Positions 11,821 to 23,679 of a stretch of 64,000 nucleotides of DNA are shown here, piece by piece (position 1 is the first letter of the stretch; every line of letters starts with the position of its first letter). Both the position numbers and the translations under genes were made by a program. The DNA is from Laguncularia racemosa (lineage: Eukaryota; Streptophyta; Magnoliopsida; Myrtales; Combretaceae), in NCBI GenBank assembly GCA_037954665.1, contig JBBMOL010000226.1:744001-808000 (forward strand), written 5' to 3'. Below the pieces are notes generated by a model. It saw nothing but the letters and a program-made list of their open reading frames with translations. It was not told where the DNA came from and did no database searches.

Positions 11821-13198
11821 AGACGTTAAAGAAAGGCGCTTCATGGGAGGCAACCCATGTAAAAAAAAAAAAAAAATTCTTTTAGTTTTGTTTTTGCTTT
11901 AGTTTTGTTTTGTTTTAGTTTAGTTTGTTTTGATTTTAGTATAGTTTTGAACTCTTTGGATCAGCTACAGCAAGGCTACATATCATTAGATGACACTTTC
12001 CAGAGCTTAAGGGGAAAACTCCAATACTAGGGAAGTATCGGTATTTCCTTTCTCTTATTCTCTAATGTTCCTTGAGTTGTTAATTCCTTTTCAATTGTGC
12101 TAAATTAGGAACAGTGAGGACACTGTTCAAGCTAAGTGTAGGGAGAGGATAATAAAATATAGAGAATAGAGAACTAACTTATACTCTGAATGTTTGTCCT
12201 TAAGCAATTTTAAGCCCTAATTTTTTCAAAATTATCATGAAATCTAGAGATTGTACTAAATGTTATAATAAGCATCTACACAATGTGAAATTGACTTGTT
12301 CAAATGCTTTACTCAGCCACTGCTGTGATTAGAATACATGGTTAAAATTAAGTAGTGAAATCTTTAAGAAACAAATTTACCTTGTATTTAGCTTTAGAAT
12401 TGGAAGTCTAAGAGTAAGTCGAGTCCCTAAGTGAAAAATAAATAAGTTTACTTCTAGGTTATATTAGCTACTGTATACTCTTTGAAGTTGTTTGTAAAGC
12501 AATCATAACACTTAAAAAAAAAAAAAAAGAATCAAGCATAGCCATTACTCCAATGATTCAACTAATTGAGTTAAGAGTATTCAAACTTGAATGTTAGAGT
12601 GAGGAAGAGTCCGTAGGGGTATCTAAAAACCCGGTCACTTGAGTGATGAGCTCGGGATGTTGCCGACTCAATGAACTCACTATAACGATAAGGGCGAAAA
12701 AGGCAAAAGTTCATGAAAAGAAGCGGGCAAAAACCCGTCAAAACAGATGCTTGAATAAATCAAAAGAACATGAATGTAAACATTCATTGAATGAAACATG
12801 ACTTATAATAGAAAAGGGAGAAAATCTATAGAAAGAGTTGATACTATATGCTTTTACTTTATGTTGCAAGGATTATATGTTTGCTAATATCCTAATGAAG
12901 TTTAATTGGTGTTTTTCTTTAGTGGATTAAGTATTTAGTTTTGGAATAAAAATTCTTTTGCTAAACATGAGGATTAAAGTTTGTTTTGATTAGATTAGCT
13001 ATTGAATTTTGTCCATAGTAATTTGATCACAGGAAACCAGTTTGGTTGAAGTAGTAGACATTAAATTACAAGTCATGAATTACAAATGAATAGATGCTTG
13101 GAATGATGAAAAGAAAGTTTGTATAATCTATGACAGATTTCTCAATTGATTTGATGCAATTGCTTGAGGACAAGCAAGAGTTTAAGTGTGGGGGAATT
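11821..13198 (+). other. TE2 post-protease untranslated region and polypurine tract
   Basis: It begins with the block shared with TE1 (11821-11860, including GGGAGGCAACCCATG). AT-rich sequence with A runs near 11862 and 12511 follows, and no protein is supported. It ends with AGTGTGGGGGAATT at 13185-13198, the polypurine tract priming plus-strand DNA, directly before the 3' LTR. The phrase CAAGCAAGAGTTTAAGTGTGG here parallels TE1 at 15270-15290. Confidence 0.75.
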
Positions 13199-14922
13199 TG
13201 ATAGAGCCATTTTATACTCAATCTTTATAGTATAAATTGTATTAAATTATTATTGATTTTATAGAAATCATAAGGAAATGGTACTTTAATTCTATCATCG
13301 TGATAAATCAGGTTAAATGGAGTCAAGGATGCCAATTCAAGTAAATTAGAGAAGCCATCTACAACTTGGTTCAAAGACAAGGATTTACACCGCCGGAGGG
13401 AAGTACATGGGCGTGTAATTGAAGTACACGGCCGTGTACTTGGTTTTGAATCAACAGAAGATACACGGTTGAAGTACACGCCTGTAGCTAACTAGGAACT
13501 AGCACGGTTTGAGGCACGACTAAGGTGCAAACCGTGCCCCTCACTGGACAAGAAGGCAGAAATGTAGACTTTGAACAGAGAGAGACACGGCTTAGGGAAC
13601 GGCCGTGGTGGAAGCCGTGGGAGAAACCGTGCTTGGAGCCGTGGTGGAAGCTAGGTGTGCCAAGGAGAAGAAAGTGTGGAACATCAACCAGATGAAGGCA
13701 CGGCTTGAAATCTAGCCGTGGGTGTAACCGTGGTACACACTGGACACGGATGAAGACTTGTAGATTATGCATAGATGAAGGCACGACTTGAAATCTGGCC
13801 GTGTGTGTAACCGTGGTACACACTGGGCGTAGATGAAGACTTGAAGAATATGCATAGAGGATGGCACGACTTGACCCACGGCCGTGTGGTGGGGCGTGCC
13901 AGGCAGACGAATCTTCACTTCTCGAAATCTACTTGGAAAAGGGAAGATATTTTCTTATCTTGCTAGCAAAAGATCACATGCTATCCTCTAATAATATAAA
14001 TAGAGCCAACCCTAGAGGGTTAGGGCAATCTTTGAATCTGGAATCACCTTGGAGACAAGAAGGAAACGAGGAGGCAGAGCAGGCAACCGGGTTCATCATG
14101 TCTTTACTTTTTATTTTCGTTTTATTGATGAACATGTGTAGCTAAGCTACTTTTCTAGCCAAAGGATTATAGATGTTTAATTTTCCACGAATTGTGAGGT
14201 CTAATTGACTTGTATTTAATCTATTCTTTGTTTTCGGGTATTCATATATCTTCTGATCGTTTTGTCATTATTATCTTTGTTGATTGGTATGAATAGAGCT
14301 CTTCTACTCAATTAGCAAGTTAATATATTGTCAATTAGCACGTCAAATCCGTAATTGTTTGATTGTTCTAGTCTTAGTGACGCAATAACATGTTTGGTTA
14401 TAAAAGAGATGATCGAATTCATGTTATGGAGGTGTGTGATCATGTTTAAATAGGTTATCTTATAATCTACTGGCATTGGTGGTCTCTCTAGATCTTAATG
14501 CTATTGATAGATTAAATCCTAAGCACTTGTCTAGGGTTGTTTAATCAATAAGAGAAATAATTCAAAGCGTTTGTCTGAGGTTATCGAGGAAGTAAGGAGA
14601 GATAGGTTGTTAGAGCTTGTTAATAACCATAACTAGTTTATCTAGAAATAAGAATAGAATACATTTGCATCGATGATCAATTCCTAGAATTAAACTATCT
14701 TGATTCCTTTGGCTAGGCTTTTATCAATATTCAATTTTCTTATCTTGTTTTAACTTTATTCGATTCACAAACCAAACCCCCCATTTTCCTTTTCCTTTTT
14801 ATTCTCCTTGGATAGAAATAAATTTAACCAATCTCTGTGGATTCGACCCTACTCACTGCTATATGCAAATCATATAATTGTCTAGGAGTAGGTTTTATTT
14901 TTGTTGGATTCGACACCCATCA
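13199..14922 (+). repeat. TE2 3' LTR
   Basis: This is the second copy of the TE2 LTR. The palindrome GTACACGGCCGTGTAC is at 13424-13439 and the 85-bp direct repeats at about 13690-13890. It ends at CACCCATCA and is followed by the CTTTA duplication and resumed TE1 sequence. Confidence 0.93.
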
Positions 14923-15296
14923 CTTTACTAAGAGAGATAATTGAGAAGATTATAGACTCTTTAGTGGTGGTTGAAATGTACCACGTTTCCTTTTTCTTAA
15001 TTGATCTTGTGTCTAATTTTGATCATGAAAGCCATTGTTAAATGACAAGGGTAAAGATTGGTCTACTCTGATTAATCCTAGAAATTTGACTAAAGTATCT
15101 TTGTTACAATACTTTCATGATAAGGTGAGAAGCACACTCATTAGATTGAGGGATTGCATTGAGCTTTAAAGATTAAAATTCATAAATGTTAATGTGTGAG
15201 TAGTATTATTTGGTAACGACAATCATGATTAATGAGAAGTTTGATTAATGTTTTATTTTGCTTGAGGACAAGCAAAGACTTAAGTGTGGGGAAGTT
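14923..15296 (+). other. TE1 interior resumed, with polypurine tract
   Basis: After the CTTTA duplication the TE1 region that was cut at 7775 continues. It holds no gene. It closes with AAGTGTGGGGAAGTT (15282-15296), the polypurine tract of TE1, directly before the TGATAAGTCG start of its 3' LTR. Confidence 0.8.
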
Positions 15297-16717
15297 TGAT
15301 AAGTCGCAAAATACCTTATCTAGAGTAATGAAATTGTGCTTTATTGTTGAATTTTTAGATGATTTGTTGAAGAAAATGATGCTTAATGGAATGAATGTTA
15401 ATTTCAGGATCTTCTAGAGTATTTTGGAGCTAAGGGAAGGAGTTTTGAAGAGTCGGATCAAGTTTGGAAGGAATTGGATACAATACATGTGAAGAAAAGA
15501 ATTCTGGAAAGTACACAAGCAAGATACACGCCCATGTACTTTGCTTGTGTATACTGAAGTGGATGTCTGGAAAGTACATCGAGCAAAGTACACGCCCATG
15601 TACTTTGCTCGTGTATCTAAGTTTTGCTGCTGTTCAACAATGTTTCAAATACACGACCAATGTACAATCCCATGTACTTGCTCATGTATATTCACATAAG
15701 CAAGCATGAGATACACGAACGGGATACACTACTCGTGTATCCGCTCGTGTATGTATCCAACCCGGGTACATGTATAAATAGACCGTTAGTTGCCCTAGAA
15801 CAGAGTTTACAAATTTTGTACTTGCTCTGACTCTCATAACAGCAGGGGAAAGAAGATTCCGTCAATTCTAAAGGAGATTGAAGACCCACGAAGAAGAAGA
15901 TTCTATCTTTAAGGGTTGTGACTATGAATTTTATTTATTCTTCAGTAATTGTATTTCTTTTGTCCTATTTATGGAGGAGTAGACTCTAAATCTAGATTTT
16001 ATTCGAAACTTCTCTGTCATGTGATGAAGATTTGGTTTTTAATGCGAAGTTGTTGGCTTTCTTATGATTAATTGCATGCCCTTCAATTGTTCCTTAGATT
16101 CATAGATCCAGAATATGAATTTATGCATGATATCATATTAGTTAATTGAGAAATTGCTCTTATGATTAGATTTAATGCAATTAATGAGATTCGATTGTTC
16201 TTCTAGAGATAGGAAACAAGAGTCTTCTGTTTACATCGACTATGTTGATGCGAATTCATGTGCTTTATGCAATTCTAGGTTGCTATTAACTAAGGAGAGA
16301 TCCTATTTGATAAACCTAGGATTAGATAGGTTAATATACTTGAGAAAGTAGTTGACTTGACTAGAGAATTCGACAGTATAAGAAGTCAATTACACCAATC
16401 TTCATAAATCTAATGAATTACGTGATAGAGAAGGAGTAGAATAAGATCTAGGTTGCTTTTATTAATTGATAAATCTTCCGAACCATTGTTGTTAGTGAGT
16501 TATTAGTTTTAAGATTAGAGTAATTAAGTTTCAACCAACATATTTAAGTGGCGGTTAGATAATAGGAACGGAATTAGTACTAGTAGTTGGTGTATCTCTG
16601 AGGGACGACCTTGTGCTTACTCGCTATATTACGCTACGATAGGTGCACTTGCCTATTGCTTCGTAGTAAGATTAAGAACAAGAATTCAATTTATTAAAAC
16701 TACGTTGGCAACGATCA
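15297..16717 (+). repeat. TE1 3' LTR
   Basis: This is the second copy of the 1.42-kb LTR, ending GCAACGATCA. The next base begins the near-duplication TACCT and then TERT exon sequence on the minus strand. The inverted TACACG/CGTGTA half-sites recur at about 15512-15760. Confidence 0.93.
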
Positions 16718-17192
16718 TACCTCATGTTGTTTTGATGGTTCTCCAACATCAAAACTCACACCAAAGTTTTCCTCATTCATGTGGCAATTATAATCTCTAA
16801 ATCCTCTTTTGAGCCTTGAAAAAAAGTTAGTAGCTTACATTGATTGATATAAAAAAGTTAATCATCAATGAATTTGAACCAGCAAAAATTGAGGAATTGG
16901 ATGATTTTCATCCTTTTTGCTATGATTATAATAGAAATTTTCATGAGACTTCTCCTTTGAAGAGAGTTCATCAATTATAGAAGAATGAATTTTTTCCAAG
17001 AATGGAAAGATGACATCTTGCTCTAAACGTCCAAAGTAAAATGAGCAGAACATGTCCGACAAAATACTTCCTTGAAGAATACCAACAACTTGGATATAGA
17101 TCCTTTTACCAAATTGCAAGACACTGTGCTTGACATGTTCATTGAGATTGAAGAAGAGCTCTTCCCACTTTACACTCCTGCTTTCCAGATGC
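16718..17192 (-). pseudogene. TERT: TERT pseudogene segment: RT motifs B' and C
   Basis: On the minus strand this reads VKWEELFFNLNEHVKHSVLQ, then QVVGILQGSILS (motif B', family GIPQGS with Pro changed to Leu), CSFYFGRLEQDVIFPFLEK and, after a 1-base slip, KFIDD. The motif C aspartates are retained at 16861-16866, but the next codon is TAA (16858-16860) where the family has Tyr or Phe. After another frameshift FFSRLKRGFRDYNCHMNEE follows, up to the TE1 junction. The spacing and wording are specific to plant TERT rather than to retroelement RTs. The segment start (upper coordinate) is approximate, because the intron acceptor there is eroded. Confidence 0.92.
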
Positions 17193-17921
17193 AAACAAAC
17201 TACTATGTTTAAGCCAGAATCTTACCTTCTTCAAGACCGATCTATTATAGAGAGAGAGAAGAAGAAAATGCAAACCTTCTACAAACAATTTCAACATCTA
17301 CAAATAGTAGAAGAAAGCCAAAACTTTAATGTAACTTTTGGTTGGTAGAATAGGACAATAAAAGGAAACTAGATAACACAATATAAGAAGAATAGAATAA
17401 TATAATTATCTTATATCATATTTGATATACACAGTACTAGACATGGATTTTTGCAATATATTTAATTTATACTAGAAAGAGAGAGTGATAGAAAAAGATA
17501 GTCTATTGATGATTTATGGATATGATGGGTTAATTTTTTGAATTTAAAGATAAATTTATTTTGTAATGTAAAATATAGTACAAATCTTCTTGTTTTAGTC
17601 CAATACCATAAAGATCCCTTTGTCTAGTAACTAGAGCCAATATGCAAACTAAACAATAAACTAAAAAATTTATCCCCTACAGTACCATAAAAAATATGGC
17701 AACTAAATGATTCCATAAGATGATTAATATATACATCTTTGAAAAATTGGTCCACACATGAGATAAAGAGTATGATACACTATTATCCAATGTGAACATG
17801 AAACGGATAGTTTTTCTCTTTTGACTTATTTGCTTACTGAAAGAACAAATTTTTCTTTTACTTGCAACCAAATATAAAGTAGGCATTGGTAGAGGCTACT
17901 GCCACAAAGCTCAAGACATAC
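17193..17921 (-). other. TERT pseudogene intron
   Basis: This is AT-rich sequence without coding signal. On the minus strand it opens with a good donor, AACAAG then GTATG (GT at 17920-17921), just after a TERT-like INK, which fits the donor position in family members. The acceptor is not clean; sequence near 17190 reads GCATCTGGAAAGCAGG. Short open frames here have no recognisable content. Confidence 0.6.
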
Positions 17922-18603
17922 CTTGTTGATGATAACACTATGTGATGAATAGAAGCACACAAGATTTACAATTCCTACAGGATAACTTTTACAATACTCA
18001 TTGGCAAAAGTAAGGTTGTCATGAAAGTGCAGAACATGGTTTCGGCAGATAATTTCACAAGACTCTTGTAAACAATATGTGCACTTAGCAAACACATTTT
18101 TCATTATGCTTATCAAATTATCCTAGTACACGAAATCAAATGCTTTGACGACATTAGAAACAACAATAAACATGTCCGGCATACTCTTAGCACCATTTTT
18201 CAGAGAAAGAAGAAATGGGCATGGTTTTGGTAAACATCATTGTAGTCAAAGGCTGATGAAACCAACATCTCTAGATCTTCAAGCTTTAAACCTTTCAATA
18301 TAGCATGACCATCACGGAGCACAAAGTTAACAAGCCTAAAATACTTGATTTTAGTTCCTCAACAATGTGATTGTATTCTTCTTTTTTCAAGATATTGATC
18401 TCTAGAAGAGGATCATTACGCAGGTATAGAAGATGAAGCTTTCAAATTGGCCAATGACCTAAAACCCCTTTCTTTTGGACAAAATCTAAGTTTAGAAAAA
18501 CCAAAAGATCTTCTACTTAAAATTTTTCTAACAGTCACATCATCAAGATAAGAGTAGGTTTGACCCTCCAAGCAATTCATTTCCTTACTAGTCAACTTCT
18601 CCC
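17922..18603 (-). pseudogene. TERT: TERT pseudogene segment: start of RT domain, motif A
   Basis: From the Tat/Ogre junction the minus strand reads EKLTSKEMNCLEGQTYSYLD, RKILSRRSFGF (motif 1 region), then in shifted frames FVNFVLRDGHAILKGLKLED, SSAFDYNDVYQNH and PDMFIVVSNVVKAFDFV. This is the TERT motif 1 to motif A order. The catalytic motif A Asp is Asn (codon AAT at 18153-18155). A stop at 18123-18125 replaces the Gln of the family DQDKL. Several more frameshifts and stops occur between 18180 and 18500. Downstream, HDNLTFAN and a splice donor follow at the segment end. Confidence 0.93.
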
Positions 18604-20454
18604 TATCAAATCTACTTTTTCCATTTTTTTCCTAATTCAATTGATATTAAGTTCTATGCTCATTTTATATAAATCCTCGACTAAAATTAGATTTTTTTTT
18701 AGAGAAAAAGGAGTCACCACCCGATTGAAATCAAGAAAAGTATTAAATTAAGAATAATTGAGCAAATTAATCTTAATTTGACTACTAGTTCACATAAAAT
18801 TTTTAAAATACCAAAAAGTCTGGAATTCAAAAGTTATCTTATTAAAACCTTATGATTGCCACTTTTTAGCCTTCTAAGTTAAATTTATTTTTTGAGAAAA
18901 ATTATAAAAGAAGAATAAAAGCAAAGAAGAATTTTTTTTTTATAAACATAATTATTATTTAAAAATGAGGTCGCCTCAAGAGTACCTATGTACATGGTAT
19001 CTAAGATTAGACCAAGCATACTTCACATGGGTTGTTTTTCTAAATTTATTAAAAATAAAAATTATGAAGAATTATAATTCTTTTTTTAAAAAATAAAAAT
19101 CATATCTAAAATATTTTTTTTGGAGGAATTTTTAAGCTAAAATGTCTTAAAAATATAAAATAACTATTTTTTTTAAAAAAAATCTAAAATGTCTTTAAAA
19201 AATGTGAAATAGCTAAAAATTTTTAAGGGATTTTTTTTAAATCTAAAGTGTTTAAAAAAAATTACTTAAAAAGAAAAAAGAAGAATTTTTTTTTTCTTAA
19301 TATCTCTAAAAATAAGAAAATAAATAAAATCATAAAAATAAAAAAAAATTGAATTACAAACTTGGGTTAGATTGTCGGAGTTGCTAGTTGGGTTTGATGA
19401 TGATGGTGGAGAGTTGAGGCTTCGTGTGGCTATCGATTGAAGCTTCTAGAAGTCGAGGAACACGATAACAGTGATGGTGCAACACCAAGTCGTTGAAGTG
19501 TGACTAGTTGGAGGAGTGGTAGGTTAGTGGTGAGTTTGTTATGGTGGAAAAATCAAAAGTGGTTGTAATAGTGTTTGATGTGGATGTTGTTGGTAGTGGT
19601 TTGGGTTGTGGATGGAATGGGCAAGCTAATGGTGGCCAAACTTGGGTGTTCCATGATGGGAAAGTAGAGAACAAGAGAGCTTTGCAAAAATTCTAGAGAG
19701 AGAGAGAGCTTTGCTGAAATGAAAAAAAAAGGAAAAGTTAGATGATGATTTTCCATATTCACTTAAGCAAAATGGGGCTCTATTTATAGGTGAATACAAA
19801 TTGAATGGATGGGGGAGAAGAAAAGCCAAAGGTCGGAGTTTGTTTAATTAAGGAAGCATTTTTTGTGATTTAATGTCTTTATTACTCATTTAATTTAATT
19901 TTAAAAGCAGTTGATCCTTGAATCATGTCGTTTGATCTTCTACAAGTCTAAGAAAGGAAATTTTTTTTTCGAGCTCTACGTAACCTCCAATGGTGAACAG
20001 TGGAAGGTTGAAAACGATGAAAACGTGGGTTCAACTCACGTTGTTTCATAGTGAGAAAAAATACAGAAAGAAGAAATCATGGGTTCAACCTATGTTTTTT
20101 CTTTTTTTTTTTTTCAGTAAAAGGGAAAGGATCAAAATCGTGGGTTTAACCTACATTTTCTACTAAAGAAAAAAAAAAAAAATCTCCTACATTTGAGAAT
20201 TCATACTTGCATTGGGGGGAATTGCATGCATGTACTTTCCATTAGAGCATTGGCCTGTGCCTCAATATTATATGCAACTAAATTGCATTAATCTCCTTTA
20301 AATGCATTTGTATGTTTTCCATTAGGCCATTGGCCTATGCCTTAGTTTTATAATGCAAATAAATTATATTTATCCTAATTTAATTTTTAATAATAAATAA
20401 ATAAATAAATAAAATAAAAATAAAAGAAAGATAGTGCAAAAAATGGTGTCTATA
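18604..20454 (-). repeat. Tat/Ogre 3' LTR
   Basis: It aligns with 30347-32216 over its length, with many substitutions and indels. On the minus strand it begins TATAGACACCATTTTTTGC and ends near GATTTGATA. Immediately upstream, AAAAAGGAGCAAC (20455-20467 on minus) is the polypurine tract. It carries many A/T runs and GA repeats. Open frames at 19553-19829 lie wholly inside it. Confidence 0.9.
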
Positions 20455-20639
20455 GTTGCTCCTTTTTGTGGTAAAGTTTGAGAAAAAATTTATTGTAAAG
20501 AATAAAGAGATACACCATTTTCCCCTAAAAGTGTACTCTAAAGAGTTATAGAAATATTTCAATGAACTAGTAAGAGATGTCTAGGATGGTGCCTTATAGG
20601 CTAACTATCATACACTAAGAAACGTCCTTACGGACTAGT

Positions 20640-21240
20640 AACCTAAAAGATGAATTTTAGGGAAGTGCCCCTATAAGTTGATTAATTTACATGGGAAAGC
20701 ATCTATTATAGACCAGCAACCCTAAGAAAACATGAATTTTAGGATAGTTACCTTGTGGTCTGACTAAATTTTATGAGAAAGCATCTATTATAGATTAGTA
20801 ACCCTAAAAATGAATTTTAGGATAGTGCTTCAATGGGCTGACTAATTTTTATAGGAAAGTGTTTATTATAGACTAATAACCCTAAAAGATGAATTTTAGT
20901 ATAGTGCCCCTATGAGCTGACTAATTTATATGAGAAGGTGTAAGAAAAGAGGAATTTTAGGATAGTGCTCTTGTGGGTTAACTAATTAATATGGGAAAGC
21001 ATCTATTACAAACTAGTAACCCTAAGAAAAGTGGACTTTTAGATACTACCCCTATGTGCTAATTAATTTATATGGGAAAGCATCTATTACAGACTATAAC
21101 CCTAAGAAAAGAGGAATTTTAGGATAGTATCCCCATGGGTTGACTAATTTATATGGGAAAGTATCTATTATAGACTAGTAACCCTAAAAATGAATTTTAG
21201 GAAAATGCCCCTGTAGGTTAACTATCCTAAGGTACGTCTA
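20640..21240 (-). repeat. Tandem array of about 80-bp units before the Tat/Ogre 3' LTR
   Basis: The plus-strand phrase GAATTTTAGGATAGTGCCCC, or variants, recurs at about 20651, 20733, 20811, 20889, 20951, 21033, 21111 and 21189. Spacing is 78-82 bp with one shorter unit, and each copy is joined by GGAAAGCATCTATTATAGAC. That gives about eight diverged copies between integrase and the 3' LTR. Such arrays are known in the 3' untranslated region of Ogre and related elements and can seed satellites. Confidence 0.88.
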
Positions 21241-21749
21241 AAATTTTACAAATCATGCATGGCGTATTTTAATAGTGAAGAATTTTACCTGGTTTTGCAA
21301 ATAGCACCTGAACAATGAACCCTCTTTCTTAAAGTTCAACACACCCCATTTACTTGTCTCCATCTTGAATCAATTGCTTTCATTGTTGGCAAATTATGCT
21401 TATGTGATATTTACTTTCATTCCAGAATTTCAACTCTTTAAATTTATTTTTCTCAAAATTATCTTCGCTCTTGTTATTTAAGACTCTAACCTGAAATATC
21501 AAATAAAACCCTTTTTCAAAAAGGTGAAACCATGATGGAGTATTTGATGAGTTTTCATTATTCATCATTGTTTTATTCCTCTTAGCTTCCCTTATGTTTG
21601 AGTGTATAAGGCAAAACAAAAGTAAAAGAGAAAGAAACTTATCGATGAGGAGGGAGATGATTGATCTAATGATTATCGGGGATATCTGCTTTACATGTAT
21701 ATGGTAAAAATTAGACCACAAAGAGACCGATGATATTTTCAACAAACTC

Positions 21750-22620
21750 AAGTAAGATTCCATTGATTCATCAAGGATAATACATTTTAACTACATTAGA
21801 ATTCACAGGATCCTTTAAATCTAGACCATCCATATGTGACAAAATTAATGCCCCTCCAAATAACACTTTTTTTTCTTTTAAAATATGGCTCCTCGTAATT
21901 AGGAGTAAACTTCCCTCTAGGATCTTGTACATTTAGGAGGATCTTCCTTGAAACTAAGTCACCCTCCTAGAAACTTCGAGGTTGCACTTTTATATTAAAG
22001 GCTCTAGCCATTCTCTGTTAGTAACTTTGGCCATGGCATAATGCTACTAACCTCTTTTCATCAATTAAGCTCAATTGATGAACTTGCTTTTTCACCTAAT
22101 TAGCTTCATCCAGTTGAGTTTCTGACAATACTCTAAGTGATGGAATCTTAGCTTCAACTAGTAATATTGCTTAGTGCCATATACCAAAGAGTAATGGGTA
22201 GCACCTGTTGACGTTCTAATAGAGGTTTGATAAGCCATGAGTGTAAATGGTAACATCTCATACTAGTCTTTGTAAGTAACATACATCGTTTCTATAATTT
22301 GTTTGATATTTTTATTGGTCGCTCCTATAGCTCTATTCATTTGTGGTTGGTATGGAGTGGAATTCTTGTAATTGTTCTCGAAATGTTGGGATAATTTCAT
22401 CATGAGCTTGTTGTTGAGGTTCATGCTATTATCTATAATAATTGACTCAGAGATCCATATCGAGCAATAATGTCCCTTTTGATGAATTTGACCACTACTC
22501 CTTTGATAACATTGGTATATGAGGAAGCTTTGACCCATTTGGTAAACTAGTTGATTGCCACTACTATGAATAAATGACCCTTGATGCTTTTGGGTTAATT
22601 GGTCTAATTATGTCTAAACC
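21750..22620 (-). pseudogene. Tat/Ogre integrase remnant
   Basis: The clearest stretch is 22263-22538 (minus), reading IIIDNSMNLNNKLM and STPYQPQMNRAIGATNKNIK, the D...PxxNGxxE core of Ty3/gypsy integrase; the family Glu after the Asn is replaced. The C-terminal part continues toward 21800 with stops. It lies between the RNase H domains and the tandem array, as expected. The enzyme would join element DNA to the genome, but this copy cannot encode it intact. Confidence 0.8.
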
Positions 22621-23089
22621 TCACATAGAGAATGGCCATGGTGAAGACAGTGTATGAAGATATTGAGGAGGGGTATTTATTTTATTGGCATAAATTTAGC
22701 ATAGATGACAACATCTTATGTGTTTGATGTAGTCAACTTTCATAGTCAACTAGTAATAACCTAATCTCACGATCTTCCTGGGCAGCATGTAGTTGTTCAT
22801 GTGAAGACTACATATTCCCTCATGTACCTCTTTCATAAGGGTGTCTGCTTCTTTCTCATCCACACATTTCAATAAGGTGCTATCAAATGACTACTTATAT
22901 AGTGTAGATCCACTTAGCAAAAATGATTCACCAATCTTTTGAGCATTTTTTTATCTTTCTTGTCAGCCTTTTTTGAATACTTTCCTTCTTCAGGTAGGAT
23001 CTTAATGTCATAATACCAAGGCTTATCATCTTGCGTTCTTTTAACAACTAAATAAAAAGCAAGTTTATCTTCAATCTCGATCTTGAGAG

Positions 23090-23480
23090 GTTAGATTTCT
23101 ACCCCTTCTATTATTTAGGTTAAAGATGCTAATATAGCCAAGGCATTAGCAAATTGATTTTGCATCCTTAGTATATATGTGAATGTGATCTTTCTAAACT
23201 TCCCTATTAATCATGATAAGTGTTGGTGATATTGTACCAATTTTGGATCTTTCGTCTTATATTCTCCTTGGGTTTGACAAATAATGAGTAAAGAGTCCCC
23301 ATATACTTCTAATTCATGAATTGCCATATCCAAAGACATTTTGAGACCTAGAATGCATGCTTTGTATTATGTGGTATTATTGATATATGGGAATGTAACC
23401 CTTGTTGCTATAGGAATTGGTTACCTTTAGGTGAGACCAACACTACTCCTATTCCACAGCTAAATACACTGGCTGCTTCA
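23090..23480 (-). pseudogene. Tat/Ogre second RNase H (aRNH) remnant
   Basis: Translated on minus with frame changes it gives CGIGVVLVSPKG, then words matching EVYGDSLLIICQTQGEYKTKDPK and MQNQFANALAILAS in neighbouring frames. This fits the extra archaeal-type RNase H that Tat/Ogre elements carry between RNase H and integrase. Stops are frequent. The call rests on motif wording and position. Confidence 0.65.
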
Positions 23481-23679
23481 TCAAAGTACAATTTCCATTT
23501 GAGAATCTTTTCGTTTTTAGAGTTAGAATCATTTTTAGCCACCAATATATCTTCATTTGGGAATTGTGTTTGTGGTTCTTAGGAAGTTCCTTCAATTGCA
23601 TGCTTAGCCAATTGATCAGCTATATAGCTTGACCTTTTACTGAATTCTAGTTCATATAGGTGATGTCGAACTCAGATAA

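Larger units (their letters stand above)
7776..14922 (+). mobile_element. TE2: Athila-type element with gag-protease only, nested in TE1
   Basis: LTRs of 1728 and 1724 bp (7776-9503, 13199-14922) begin TGATAGAGCC and end CACCCATCA. A perfect 5-bp duplication CTTTA flanks the element (7771-7775 and 14923-14927). The interior has a tRNA-Asp-type primer site, gag with a CCHC knuckle, and protease. After the protease it goes straight to the post-pol block at 11821, so RT, RNase H and integrase are entirely absent. This matches the class called terminal-repeat retrotransposons with a GAG domain, which need pol supplied in trans. The LTRs are very similar and the duplication is exact, so it is one of the youngest insertions here. 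Confidence 0.94.
72..16717 (+). mobile_element. TE1: Athila-type LTR retrotransposon, internally deleted, host of TE2
   Basis: Near-identical LTRs at 72-1493 and 15297-16717 begin TG and end CA. They enclose a tRNA-Asp-type primer site, gag, protease, part of RT, a 66-bp tandem array and a polypurine tract (TGTGGGGAAG) just before the 3' LTR. The flanks are TACCC (67-71) and TACCT (16718-16722), a 5-bp target duplication with one mismatch. RNase H and integrase are missing. TE2 splits the 3' part after 7775, and TE1 resumes after 14927. The tRNA-Asp primer, the DLGA protease and the long region after pol place it in the plant Athila lineage. It lies in a TERT exon, opposite in orientation to the gene. 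Confidence 0.93.

Noticed and set aside
17826..18116. 96-codon minus-strand frame as a separate small gene
   Set aside because: Its first part is the TERT stretch after motif A and its later part runs past the splice donor into the intron.
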